DNA from: Ricinus communis
Lineage: Eukaryota > Streptophyta > Magnoliopsida > Malpighiales > Euphorbiaceae
Direction: 5' to 3'
NCBI RefSeq assembly: GCF_019578655.1
Contig: NC_063256.1
Coordinates: 8,866,001 to 8,930,000, forward strand
DNA: 64,000 bases
The notes beneath the pieces were generated by a model, which worked only from the letters and a program-made list of their open reading frames with translations, was not told the origin of the DNA and made no database searches. The position numbers were made by a program, and so were the translations under genes. Positions 49,384 to 64,000 of this stretch are shown one piece after another. The first letter of the stretch is position 1, and each line of letters opens with the position of its first letter.

Positions 49384-50920
49384 CAACAATATTTTCTATT
49401 TCACTCCTTAATTAACTTTTCATTAATAAAGTAAAAAAAAGGAGAATATGATTCTTAAAGAAAAAAGTTTAAAAAAAGTAAAAATAGAAAAATTATAGAA
49501 TATACTTAAATTATACTTTTTCTCTCCTTTTAAATTTAAGAAGAAAAAACGGACTCTTAAATCGTTTTAGAAAAAAATAAAGAACTAAAAAGCCTCTCAA
49601 GAACTTAATTTTTGTATATGTTCTTTATAATAAAGAAAAAACATGATTTAAGAGCTTGTCGGGATGTTGTTGTAGATAAAACATTGTTGCACTGACATTG
49701 TTCAAGTAGTACTGTGGATTATTAGAGAGGGTAAGTGAAAGTTCAAATATATGAGTTATAGTTTGAATAATGTCTCAAACTAGTGAAAGCCTGGTAGTTG
49801 GAAGGCTGTGGCTAAGCTAGAAAGTTCCTTTATCAACAAGTGAGTGGCTCAACAAAGGTGATATTCCCATTATTATTTATCAGCAGAATGTTGATAGGTC
49901 TCTTACATGCATCATAAGCTCCAGTCTGCGCATGCCTAAAGAGGAGCATTTTGGTCTAAAAAGAAGAAAGAAAGAAAAAGTAAGAAGACTTGAGAAGCTC
50001 CTCGCCCATAAAATTGCAGGCCCTACGGATCTCCTATTTACCTTCCCCAACTAGCTTTTTTATCATTTTTACGCTTTTGTCACATTCATCCGATTCCACC
50101 ATTTCAGCCAAAAGTTACTAGCCCCATAACCCAATGCCCCCAGTACCCACCTTGTTCCACAATATTAAAATATCTTAATCAGGCGCAGATGCTCACAGTG
50201 ATAACATTATCCTTCTTGACTCAATGGTACTAGAGAAATCTTTATCTTGAATTCACATTCGAGATTTTAATAAATCAATCAAGATTTAATTAACAAAAAG
50301 AAAGGGATAGATTCAGTACTTTAACAGCCAAGTTTAGATCTCGTTAATAATCTCGAATACGCTAAAATTTGTTCCTGCACATCCACAGCATCATCTTGTC
50401 GAGCAATCAGCACACTTCTCTTTTTTTCTATAGTTTCAACTGCCGAGCCTTTATCAGCTCCATTTGTTTTGATGGTTACTGAAAACTGTTAAATGACCTT
50501 TTAAGTACAAGAAGGTAACCCGAAAGCTATTACAAAGTAACATCACCACAGAAGCTGAGACTTCGATAGGCATCCAAGAAGGAACATACAGGCATGTCAA
50601 ATACGAACTCCTTATCATATAATATTAAGTAGTCTGGAATACTGATAAAATAAATGTATTGATCTTGTCTTAACTGAAAATAAAGGGTCAGTGTCTATCT
50701 GAGGAGGCTTAACAACATAATAAGCAGAACCTTCTTTTTATCTGCTCTCTACAAAGAGGTAGAAGATGAAAAAAAAATAATAATAATAAGGAATAAATGA
50801 ACAGAGGATGCATAACAAATGACACGGCTTCAATATGATCACTTGAAACTAGCTACTTCTCTACAGCATATTTGTTTTTTCTGCGAGCAGCAGACACTAA
50901 CTACAAAGAACTGCACCACA
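49382..50920. other. spacer and 3' region of the kinase gene
   Basis: The last few hundred bases should hold the 3' UTR of the minus-strand GSK3-like kinase. No other gene is seen. Confidence 0.5.
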
Positions 50921-54503
<3,583 letters not shown>

Positions 54504-54577
54504 TTGCTCAAAGAAAAAGAAAACTGAGATCCCGTAGCAATTCACCTTCCCAATCCAATACAGAGCTTAGTAATTAC

Positions 54578-55590
54578 CTGCGTGCAACACATTGATGTCA
54601 ATTGTTTCATGCAGAAAGACAAAAAAGTAATCTTGTGAATGTAATTACACGCACATGTATAAATATGCGGCAGCCATCAGCACATTGTGGTTCTGTCCTA
54701 ATGCAAATGCTTATTAAGAGATGATATCACCACCAATATCCAAATACAGAATTAGGTTAGCTCCTACTAACATTAAACAACTTCAAACAAAAAGCATGCT
54801 TTATCTGAGTCACAAAGCTAGAATCTTGACATATCTCCTCATTTATGCATCTATGACGTTGGTGCATAGACAATCAACGCTTGAGCCTTTAATAAATGCA
54901 TATCACTACAGCAAACAGATATTTTTTATGCATCTCATCAGCAGTAAGAAAGTATACCAACAAGTAAAAGATAAAAGTTCAAATTCTTGAATCACTCATT
55001 GATTAAGAACCAAAGACAGACAAGAAAACTCATATACCTAGCAGAAAGGAAAGATCATTTCCTCCCAGACGAAGTTAAACACAACTAAAAATACATAATA
55101 AAGCTCAAATCTTTTCTTCTGTTAAGCTCAGTTTTTCTGTTTCCTCTGTTAGCTATAAAGACCCCAAATACATGATACAGCAAAATGATAATCGTTTGAG
55201 AAGGGTTTTCCTAAACAGTAAAAAAGAAGTGGCAAAGATCCCAAATGGAAACGAACCCACTAAATAAACTAACAAAAACACATTATACCCAGTGCCCAAA
55301 ATAGTAAGAATTAATCGAACACAAAAACAAGTAAGCTAAAATATCTCTATAGAAAGACAGCCAGGTGTGGAAATTAAAAAGATTAATTACCAAATAAGTA
55401 ACAGAACTGAAAATGGGAAAACTATTGGTAAGATTATTGTTTTTAAACAAAAAATAATAATAAAAACAGAAAGATCTATAAGTACAGATCAACTTCATAA
55501 CTTCCAAACTACTCGAACCAAAAGACTTGAAATTCGACAAAACAAACCAAAAAAAATACAACTGTAGAAAAATAAAATAAAAGAACTTAC
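54578..55590 (-). other. probable intron in the 5' leader of the kinase gene
   Basis: On the minus strand the donor reads GATCT/GTAAGTTC at 55590 and the acceptor GCACGCAG/GTAATT ends at 54578. The ~1-kb intron would join a noncoding first exon (about 55591-55860) to the exon carrying the ATG at 54503. Leader introns are common in plant ASK genes. This is inferred from splice consensus only. Confidence 0.5.
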
Positions 55591-55828
55591 AGATCGTGCA
55601 AACAGACGAAACGAAGAAGCAAAGGAGGTGGATTCATGATATGGATTCAAGAGCAAGATCTCTTTAGCTTAAGGAATTTGCTGTGTGAATGATGAATTTA
55701 AGTTTTATTTCTTTATGAATTAAGAGAGAGAAGATAAAAAAGGACAAAGTGGTTTGAAGTAGCTGTTCTTGGGGATGGAATGGGTTTTTGGTTTGGTGTG
55801 GTCTGGTGGTGGCTGTTTTTGAGAAGGG

Positions 55829-55849
55829 GAGAGAGAGAGAGAGAGAGAG
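55829..55849. repeat. (GA)n tract near the kinase transcription start
   Basis: About ten GA units (CT on the kinase sense strand). CT tracts are frequent near plant transcription starts and in 5' leaders, so this may mark the start of the gene. Confidence 0.85.
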
Positions 55850-55860
55850 GACAGTCAAAC

Positions 55861-57288
55861 ACTATATCCCAAACATTTAATGTTTTTTTAAATCTAATTC
55901 TTTTTTAATGTTTTCTTTTATCTTATTGTTTTTTTAATTTGTTTTGTATTCTTCTTTTTGACCGTTCAACCTTTGTTGGGCCCCAGACTGTCCTACTTTC
56001 AAAGTCTTTTTCTGGCGAATGACTATTTTCCCCCTTGAATTTGGGTTCATGTCTCCTTCCGGTCTGTAGAAGTAGAATTGAAATAACCTTTTATTTTTAA
56101 TTTCCTATGTACTATAATACCCTTGCTGTTTTCTTTTAGTTATCGGCTAAAATGCCCGTCCAATCATATAATTATCATCGTAATATTTCATCATCGTCCT
56201 CATGTTTTAATTACTCTTCCCCCTTTTCTTTTTCTAAAGCAAATTCACTTTTAAAAATTTATAAAAAAATATTGATCGAAAACTCCTATTGCTGCTAAAT
56301 TTGCTTAGCCTTATGGTTTCTATCCTCTTACATAATTCATATTGAAGAATTATTAAATTTTAACATATTTAATTTTGAACCATATTTTTTTATTTTGTAA
56401 CTAAATTGCTAAAAAATATCTCATAAATTTTACGACTTTATATATATAATATTAATTATTCTGAGTTTCAATTTATACATAAACTCTCGTACTCTAAAAG
56501 CCTACTATTTTAGAAAAAATTTATTTAAATATTTTATATTTTTATTAATATTTTTTTAAAATCAGATTGTCACTTGTCCTTAAATATGAATACTGCGTGT
56601 TATGATTTAGAGTCAGTTGTATGAGATATATTTGCTTTAGTCTCCCCTTAACGTGAACATGTAACAGTTTGTTCATCTATAATGAGATGTTTTTGAACAA
56701 GCACATTTTATTTAGATTTTCTCAAATTCTACAACTGCACTACCAAAAACATTTAATGTGATAGATTATAGATAATCACTGCTTTATTTCAATATGCAAT
56801 CAATCCATCCGTACACTTCTATATTCTAGATATCTGTTGAAAATTATTTTTTATATACATATTTTATACTTACCCCATTATCTATAGAATCGTTTTTTTG
56901 AAAAACTATCAATAATCAGCGCCTTAGAATTTCTTAAAAACATTATGACAATTAAAATGATGATGCTAGTATTAATTATAAATGTGTTATATTTGTATAT
57001 TTATGGTGGGAGCTCTTTTTGAATTTAAAAATATATATTCATTTATAATATTATATATAATATAAACCTTTTTATAATGATACTCTATTTATGAATAACT
57101 TATATATAGTGATTAGAGATTATAGCCCAATTGAACCAGTTATAAATAAAAATAAACTTTTTATTGTAATAAGTTATAAAAAAAATTAAATTTCGTCTTA
57201 CAAAAATATAGAGGAATATTTGTATATATAACTTTAAAAAAATTATATGTTATGTTATATATTGTCTTACTGTAATATTATTTTGTCT
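55861..57288. other. kinase upstream region and AT-rich spacer
   Basis: The first few hundred bases are the likely kinase promoter. No further gene is seen. Confidence 0.4.
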
Positions 57289-57845
57289 TATCAATTTTAT
57301 TTACATAATATGATAAAATATTTACGTATATTATCTTTAGTTTTTATTGTTTCATTAACAAGATTAAGTATTAAATTCCTAGAAAAAAAATTAGTATTCA
57401 AACCTCCATTAAATTATTACCTCTTTATAGTTATAAATTTTATTTGGTCCAAAATGTATGACTATATATATATAGGTTGATTCTACCAATTTTATTTATA
57501 TAATATGATAAGATATTTACATATATTATCTTTAGTTTTTATTATTTCACTGACAAGATTAGGTATTAAATTTAATAAAATAATTTAGTATTCAAGTTTC
57601 TATTAAATTATAATCTATTTATAAGCATAAATTTTATTTGATCCAACGTATATGACTACATATATACATACTGAGTTTATCAATTTTATTTATATATTTA
57701 TGTATATTATCTTTAATTTCTATCATTTCTTTAGTAAGATTAAAGATTAAATTTAAAAAAAAAAATTAGTATTCAATTCCCTATTAAATTATAATTCTTT
57801 TATAGTTATAAATTTTATTTGATTTCAAATATAAGACTATAGATA
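57289..57845. repeat. tandem repeat, ~195-bp unit, three copies
   Basis: Copies start at 57289, 57484 and 57678 with TA(T/C)CAATTTTATTTA. Each continues through ATTATCTTTA(G/A)TTT, AAGATTAA/GGTATTAAAT, TTAGTATTCAA and ATAAATTTTATTTG. A diverged related single copy lies at about 35685-35960. It is noncoding. Confidence 0.8.
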
Positions 57846-57899
57846 AATTTATATTTTAAAAACTTAAAATAAATATATATTAAATAACGATTGTAAGGT

Positions 57900-58020
57900 A
57901 ATGTGAAATTGAGGTGACACAATTTCTCTTATATTTATATTTTATTAATATATATATTTTTAAAAAATTAAATAAGGAATGTAATGTGAAATTGAGATGA
58001 CACAATTTCTCTTATATTTA
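57900..58020. repeat. 38-bp direct repeat, two copies
   Basis: The block from AATGTGAAATTGAGGTGACA through CTTATATTTA occurs at 57900-57937 and 57983-58020 with one base different (G/A). It immediately follows the 195-bp array. Confidence 0.85.
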
Positions 58021-61000
58021 TTATTTATTGCTAAAAGAATTAACTAGAGTATTAGCTTTTACAGTCAGCTATCTCTATCAATTTATATAACTTAATAATT
58101 AATTCTATTATTATTATTTGGTATTTGGAGACATATATGAAAGGTGAAAGAAGTTTAAGTTTCATCCATTGATACACAAATTTATTAGGTTTACGGAAAA
58201 TATAAAATATTGGTGATTGAAAGAGTGAGCAATGATTTTTGTTGATATGTTATGAAGCCGCTGCAAACCGTCAAACACACTTTCTTTGGTTTGACGGTGA
58301 TAATGAATTGGACCTCTTTTAATTATTCAAGGCCTGTCTTTCTCTTTGCCCCTTTCTACACCCTTTCTTCCCTTTCCAATATTACCAAAATGGAATAATA
58401 TTAAAAACACCCTTAACCTTTTCAATTTTATACTCCTAAATGAAACGACCAAAGTCATTTTCTTTTAAAAACAATAAAATAAATTTAAAATAGTTAATAT
58501 TTATTAAGAATTTATAATTTGTTAATAATAATATTTATTTATTTAATTTAACTTTAGAAAATTTTCTATTATTTTTATTGAAAAACTAAACGTTAAGAAT
58601 AATAAAGTTTTTTATTAAAATAATTTTAAAAGCTCAAAATATTCTTTTTAATCTGTCTATATTAAAGAACATATTTTAATCTTATTCCTAATAAAATAAA
58701 TAAATGTCTCTAATTCTGTGAGCATGGAATTTAAATAATAGTTACAAATTTAAGCTGATATATATATTTTTGGCTTCTTAAACTTTTTTTTTCTATTCTA
58801 TAATTTTTAATATATGACACTTTTTAACTGTAAAACTGATAGATAACGATTTGCTCATTTTCTCTTTTTTGATTTAAATTTAAAATTTTATTATTCAATT
58901 TATTTATTTATTTATTAAAGAATTAATATTCGTGAGTTCCACATTGACAATAATTAATTTTTTATACTTATTATACAGAGAATAAATTTATGTTGATGTC
59001 AATAAATAACCACAAACAACTTTAAACTCAAAATCTTTTTAATTGACACTTAGTTAATTTATTAATGATTAGGTATCAAAAGAACAAACTTAACTTAAAC
59101 ACCACATGATAAATCTTCTTAATTTATAGACCAACAATAAAAGAATGTGCTCAACAAATTCATTACACTTGGAATACGATAGAGATGAAGATACTGACTA
59201 AGCTTTGGAAGAATAAAAAGAAAGATATGTATAAATAAAAAAAGGTAACCTCTTGCAAGATAAATACGGAAAAAGAAAAAGAAAAGGAAAAAGGAAAAGG
59301 AAGTTAGATGGCTAATGTTGAAGACACCATGATTGCATATGATATGATGCATGTTTGTTGAAACTTAGAATGCCCATTTATAAATAGGAAAATGGACCCT
59401 CAGACTTTGAATTCATCTTCTTCTTCTAAAAGAATGCAAGTTCACACTCAGTCAACACCCACTTAATACGACCATCTCAACAAAGTTGTTCAATCTTATT
59501 TTAGTAAGAATTTGTGGACATTTAAAAGATTTTGATCATCTATGTGCAAAAATTTTGAAATATATATAATATTGTTTCAACTGAAAAATGAAAAGTTCAC
59601 TTATTATTATTATTATTTAAAATGCACATCCATAGTTAATAGAAAAACAAAGATAGAGAGAGATTATGAGAATTATTGAAAAGTAATATGCACTAATGAT
59701 CGTCTTGAAGTAGCATTTTAGGACCATTGATCTTCAATTCATGCAATAAATTGGCTAACTTTTCCTCCCTTCTTTTCTTTCTTTTTTTGGGTTTCGGTGA
59801 TGCAGTAACAAATAGTAGGAATATGTAACAGCAAATGCATTACCAGCGGTTAATCCTATTCATGGCTTGGCTAGCTGTTGGTCCGCCCAGAAATTTTCAG
59901 GTTTAGGTATTTATATTTTACTTGAGACAGTCTAAGTTCAAATCTGCAAAAACTCTAATTATCTTTTAGATACTATTTCTCTGATTTAGATTTATATAAT
60001 TTGGTCAAACAAATTCCGAATGAAGTTTGAATACGTCCACCAACACTGAGATAATAATAAATAAACTCCATAATAGGAAGTACTATGAATGTTTGAGTAT
60101 GAATGATAATGAGACGGGTTAGGACGGATTCAGTCTTCTCTATTCTCGCCCCGTCAAGAACCGAAGTAGATACAGGATAGAAAAAGTTTTTTTAAAACAG
60201 GTCCAAGTAATACCCACTATATATATTATATATATTTTTATGCTAAAAACATACTCTTATTAATTCTTTTAATATATTAACTATTATTAAGTATAATTGA
60301 AGAAATAACATCTAGAATTAAAAATTATATCCATTGACTTATATTTTATATAATATTTATGTTTCAAGGTGAGTTATACGGTAGGAACAAAGATGAGTAA
60401 TTTAACCGATATCCGCCAAGTCATTAATAACGGACATATTTTTAGCTCCATTTAGATAAATTGCCATCTCTATGTTTCATAACTTAAATGCGGTCAAAAT
60501 GGATGTTTTTTCATATTAATTATAATAATGATTTATAGTATGGATACTTCTGCTCATAATGCAAAGCGTTAACTAATTCCGCGTGAAATCGCAATAATTT
60601 AAGTACATTTTCAAGTTGGAGATGGAATGGGTATGCAATCCTTAATTGTCGATTCATGTAATTGTCTTTGAATTAAGTTTTCAATAAAAGAGATGTCATT
60701 CTAAACATATTTGACTATATCATGCCTTTTCTCTTCACTATCTAATCAACTAGTCAATAAGCTTATCGTAAAAAGTTTTGTTTATGTTATTGGGTTGTAA
60801 GAAACACCTCTAAATTTTTTTTATTTTATTTATACTTTAATGGAATTATACAAAAATTTTATAGGAATAATTGTTTTTTTTTTAAAAGTGATAAAATATT
60901 AAAGATAATTTATAAACAATCAAATTCATTTATAGACATTCCTAAAGATAATTTGTAGCTGAATTTAATCACTAAATAGAGCGTATTTTCTATTGATTTG

Positions 61001-61592
61001 CATTTTACAAATACTTTATCAATATAATCAATGATTATTAGGAGAAACTTTTTTTATATAAAATATTTATATACATTTTTAATATCATGACATACTTATT
61101 TATTTTTTAAAATAAAATATTTATGTATTTTTTAAAATAATTTAATAAATTTGAGTGCTATTTCATTAATAAACATTCTTTTCTTTTAAGAGTTGACATG
61201 GCTTTTATGAAAGAATACAATCAAAATCAAGAATTCATTTTTTTGGCATGTAAACAATTTTCAATAATATTGGAAGTAACAAGTAATGTGGTCTTATATG
61301 TTGGCAGTTCAATATTTAACTAAACACAATCAAGAAAATTATAAATGGTTTAGTATTTTAAAATATAATATTAAAATGTGAAGCAAGAGATGATAATAGA
61401 AAATTTATCCATGTGCCTAATTCGGTAGAAAACAATCGCATTTTATCTATAGCAATTGAAGGGATACGGGATTAAGTTTCGCCCACAGCTCCCAATATAT
61501 TTCATCCCTCTAATTCTTTACGAAACAATATTAGGTTTTCAAAATTCGTTCGGCCTCCAGCATTGTCATTTCTATTCTAAATGTTGAGTATC
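58021..61592. other. AT-rich spacer
   Basis: No gene is recognised. The segment around 60105-60175 (GAGACGGGTTAGGACGG ... CGCCCCGTC) and 60370-60470 (GATATCCGCC ... TTGCCATCTCTA) resembles scraps of a common plant non-autonomous element, but I cannot set its ends. Confidence 0.4.
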
Positions 61593-61872
61593 TAAAGAAA
61601 TAACTATCTAAAATGAATGCAATAGAATAACACTAGCGCAATAAGAAACAGAAAAATAAGAAAGGGATCAAAACCCAAATTCATTTTAATGAAAAAATAA
61701 TTTATAGAATACAATTATATACACCGGGTCTTCTTCCTATTCAATGATTGAAAAATTTCCTAACTAAAAGGAATAAGAAAATCTTTGCTACAATCAATCA
61801 TATATAAAGTTGCCATTTATTACACCACTAAAATAAGAGTAAGAGATTTTCTTGATTTAGATTCTTCCAACA
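61593..61872 (-). repeat. 3' LTR of the minus-strand Copia element
   Basis: This 280-bp LTR matches 63559-63735 over its inner ~177 bp. Confidence 0.85.
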
Positions 61873-61882
61873 CTCCCCCTCA

Positions 61883-63530
61883 AGCTGGATCTAGAAGATT
61901 GATGGATCATGGCTTGCTTAGCAATCGTTGAAATTGAGCAGAAGGTAAAATCTTGGTAAGCAAACCTGCAACTTGATCATTAGAGCACACATAACAAGTG
62001 TTAATTAAGTTGGACTGAATTTGCTATCGAATATAATGGCAATCAACCTTAATATGTTTAGTTCTTTCATAGAACACATGATTTGCTACTATGTGCAGCT
62101 GCTTGATTATCGCAATATAGAGTCATTGGAGTAGTGTAAGGGCAGCCTAAATCAAACAAAAGACTTTTAATCCATACAAGTTCACAGGCAGTTGTAGTCA
62201 TAGCTCGATATTCAGCTTCAACACTAGATCGAACTACTAAATGTTGTTTTTTACTTTTCCATAAAACAAGATTTCCTCCAACTAACACACAATATCCTGT
62301 GGTAGATCGTCTATCAAGAGAATTTTCAGCCTAATCTAAATCTGAATAACCTTCAATGTTAATATGTTCGTTCTTTATCATAACAATTCCTCGGCCAATT
62401 TAACCTTTTAAGTATCGCAGAATGCGTTTTACCAAACTCAAATGGTAGATTGTTGGAGCATGCATGAATTGACTGACGAGACTTACGGTAAAAGAAATAT
62501 CAGGTCTGGTGATGGTCGGATAGATAAGTTTTCCCACAAGCTTTTGATAGAAAGCAAGACATTTGAGAGCTTCATCACTTGAATCAATATCTAATTTACT
62601 ATTTAGAGGAGTAAGAGTAGGTTTAGCGTCAGTCATTCCAGTTTCTTGAAGCAAATCCAAAATGTAATTTCGCTGATTAAGAAAAAATCCTATGCTGGAA
62701 GATGCCATTTCAATGCCAAGAAAGTATTCCAGTGGTCCAAGATTTTACAGGAAATCGTTGCTGCAGTTATCCTTTTATCTTGTTGATTTAATCAAATATT
62801 AGTTCTAGTTACAATCAGATCATCCACGTAGATAAGAACCATCACTTTTTATGTTTTTTCAAGTTGAATATATAGAGAAGAATCAGCAGAGTTTTTTAAG
62901 AATCAGCAAAGCTTTTTGAGGATCCAAGACTTATAAGAGTTGTGCTCAACTTAGCATGCCATGCTCGCGGACTTTGCTTTAATCCATAGATGAATTTATA
63001 AAGTTTGCAGGCCAAACTTGGATCACCACTTTGAGGATGGTTAAGAGGAAGCTTCATGAACACTTCTTCTTCAAGATCTCCATGCAAAAAGGCATTTTTG
63101 ACATCCATTTGAGACAATAACCACCCATTATTAATAGAGACTGATAACAATACTCGAATAATGATCATTTTTGCAATTGGGGCAAAAGTCTCCTTGTAAT
63201 CTTCTTTATACTTTTGAGTAAAACCTTAGGCAACTAGACGTGCCTTATGGTGATCAACAAATCCATCAGACTTAAACTTTATTTTGTACACCCATCTGCA
63301 TCCAACTACTTGCTTTCCTTTAGGAAGAGATACAACACTCCATGTGTTATTTTCTGTAAGTGCCTTCAGCTTATCTTCAATTGCATTCTTCCAGACAGCT
63401 TGACAATGAGTCTTTTGATAAGTTTTTGAGAAATATTGTTATCACCATTGAAGTTAGCAGTAGAAACAACAACCACCTCTTTAGTGGTTCTTGAAATAAC
63501 ATCAATAGGGTTAACAAGATTCATTGTATC
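61883..63530 (-). pseudogene. decayed partial Copia pol (RT and RNase H)
   Basis: RT and RNase H blocks are spread over at least three frames: 63168-62896, about 62890-62710 and 62708-62400, then 62288-62067. Stops and frameshifts separate them, so no enzyme can be made. Confidence 0.88.
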
Positions 63531-63558
63531 AGGAATAAGATTCACCGCTCTGATACCA

Positions 63559-63735
63559 TGAAGAAATAATTATCTAAAATGAATGCACTAGAATAATACT
63601 AATATAATAAGAAACAAAAAAAATAAGAAAGGGATTATAATCCAAATTCATTTTAATAAAAAATAATTTGCAGAATACAATTATATATACCGGGTCTTCT
63701 TCCTATTCAATGGTCGAGAAGTTTCCTAACTAAAA
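63559..63735 (-). repeat. 5' LTR of the minus-strand Copia element, outer part missing
   Basis: The match to the 3' LTR stops at 63735. The outer ~103 bp present in the 3' LTR (61770-61872) are absent here. Confidence 0.8.
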
Positions 63736-64000
63736 ATATCATTCTCGAATAATCTCGGTAGAATCTTTTGGAGGAAGGAGTAAACGACGAGAATCGAGGC
63801 ACGTATAAATTCAGAGCTTGGACCATTGGGATCTCTATCAATCCTTATTCCTCTCGACACGAGAACTCCTTATGGTAAAAAGATTAGCATAAGGAATCAT
63901 GAGAAGCCAGTTGACAAGCTTGGCCGGTGGCGTTGATGCTTTGCTTGATCCTCAAGCGGGATGAAACGTAAATCTACGCGCAATAAGGAGAAATCATGTT
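63736..64000. other. unassigned mixed-composition sequence at window end
   Basis: This sequence abruptly replaces the missing outer LTR and is GC-richer than the spacer. No family is recognised in either strand. It could be part of another element continuing beyond the window. Confidence 0.4.

Larger units (their letters stand above)
61593..63735 (-). mobile_element. Copia retrotransposon, internally deleted and 5'-truncated
   Basis: This is a minus-strand element. The 3' LTR is 61593-61872; its outer start TGTTGGAAGA abuts a purine tract GAGGGGGAG (61873-61881, minus strand). The 5' LTR part is 63559-63735, next to a primer-binding site TGGTATCAGAGC (63547-63558, minus strand), which fits initiator tRNA-Met. 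The interior is only ~1.7 kb: a short gag-like start (MNLVNPIDVISRTT) runs straight into the RT region (NTWSVVSLPKGKQVV, MDVKNAFLHGDLEEE, YVDDLI at about 62819) and RNase H (VEAEYRAM ... YCDNQAA). Protease and integrase are missing. Frameshifts and stops break the rest. Confidence 0.9.

Noticed and set aside
60105..60470. Non-autonomous element with GACGGGTTAGGACGG and TTGCCATCTCTA scraps
   Set aside because: The motifs feel familiar from plant genomes, but ends and continuity could not be shown by eye.

Overview
The window is nuclear DNA of a flowering plant, a core eudicot. The genes have many introns, the intergenic DNA is very AT-rich with long (AT)n runs, degenerate Ty1/copia elements are present, and a eudicot-type tRNA-Phe(GAA) occurs. 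The protein sequences look to me like a woody or Malpighiales-type dicot, but the species is inference only. About a fifth of the window is genic; the rest is AT-rich spacer and decayed transposon sequence.

Layout. 0-2.6 kb: the 3' part of a GDSL esterase/lipase gene (+), a tRNA-Phe (+), and a broken second copy of one GDSL exon. 2.6-8.8 kb: spacer that includes a ~90-bp inverted repeat with a ~440-bp loop. 8.8-12.8 kb: a complete 12-exon BOR1-type boron exporter (+) with several upstream AUGs in its likely leader and one GC-AG intron. 15.3-33.9 kb: three single-exon NIMIN (NIM1/NPR1-interacting) genes, all on the minus strand, each ending in an EAR repression motif. Between the second and third lie a ~190-bp tandem repeat, a LINE RNase H scrap, a decayed full-length Copia element (26586-31200) and a fragment of a WD40 gene (AN11/LWD type). 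34-43.7 kb: AT-rich desert with a MITE and short tandem repeats. 43.7-45.9 kb: a six-exon GH28 polygalacturonase (-) with an unusual His- and Pro-rich N-terminal extension. 50.9-55.9 kb: a 12-coding-exon SHAGGY/GSK3-like kinase (-) with a likely intron in its 5' leader and a MITE in one intron. 57-58 kb: tandem repeats. 61.6-63.7 kb: an internally deleted Copia element (-) whose outer 5' LTR is missing.

Functional themes. The loci act separately: lipid/ester hydrolysis (GDSL), borate efflux (BOR), salicylic-acid signalling through NPR1 (NIMIN cluster), pectin cutting in the wall (polygalacturonase) and brassinosteroid/general GSK3 signalling (ASK). Only the NIMIN genes form a true cluster, apparently a local tandem family. 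I found no CRISPR, operon, toxin or viral system. The most interesting items are the NIMIN trio, sorting-motif and leader details of the BOR gene, a Gly-to-Ser change in polygalacturonase motif III, and the long inverted repeat. Exon boundaries were set by eye from splice consensus, frame and family similarity.
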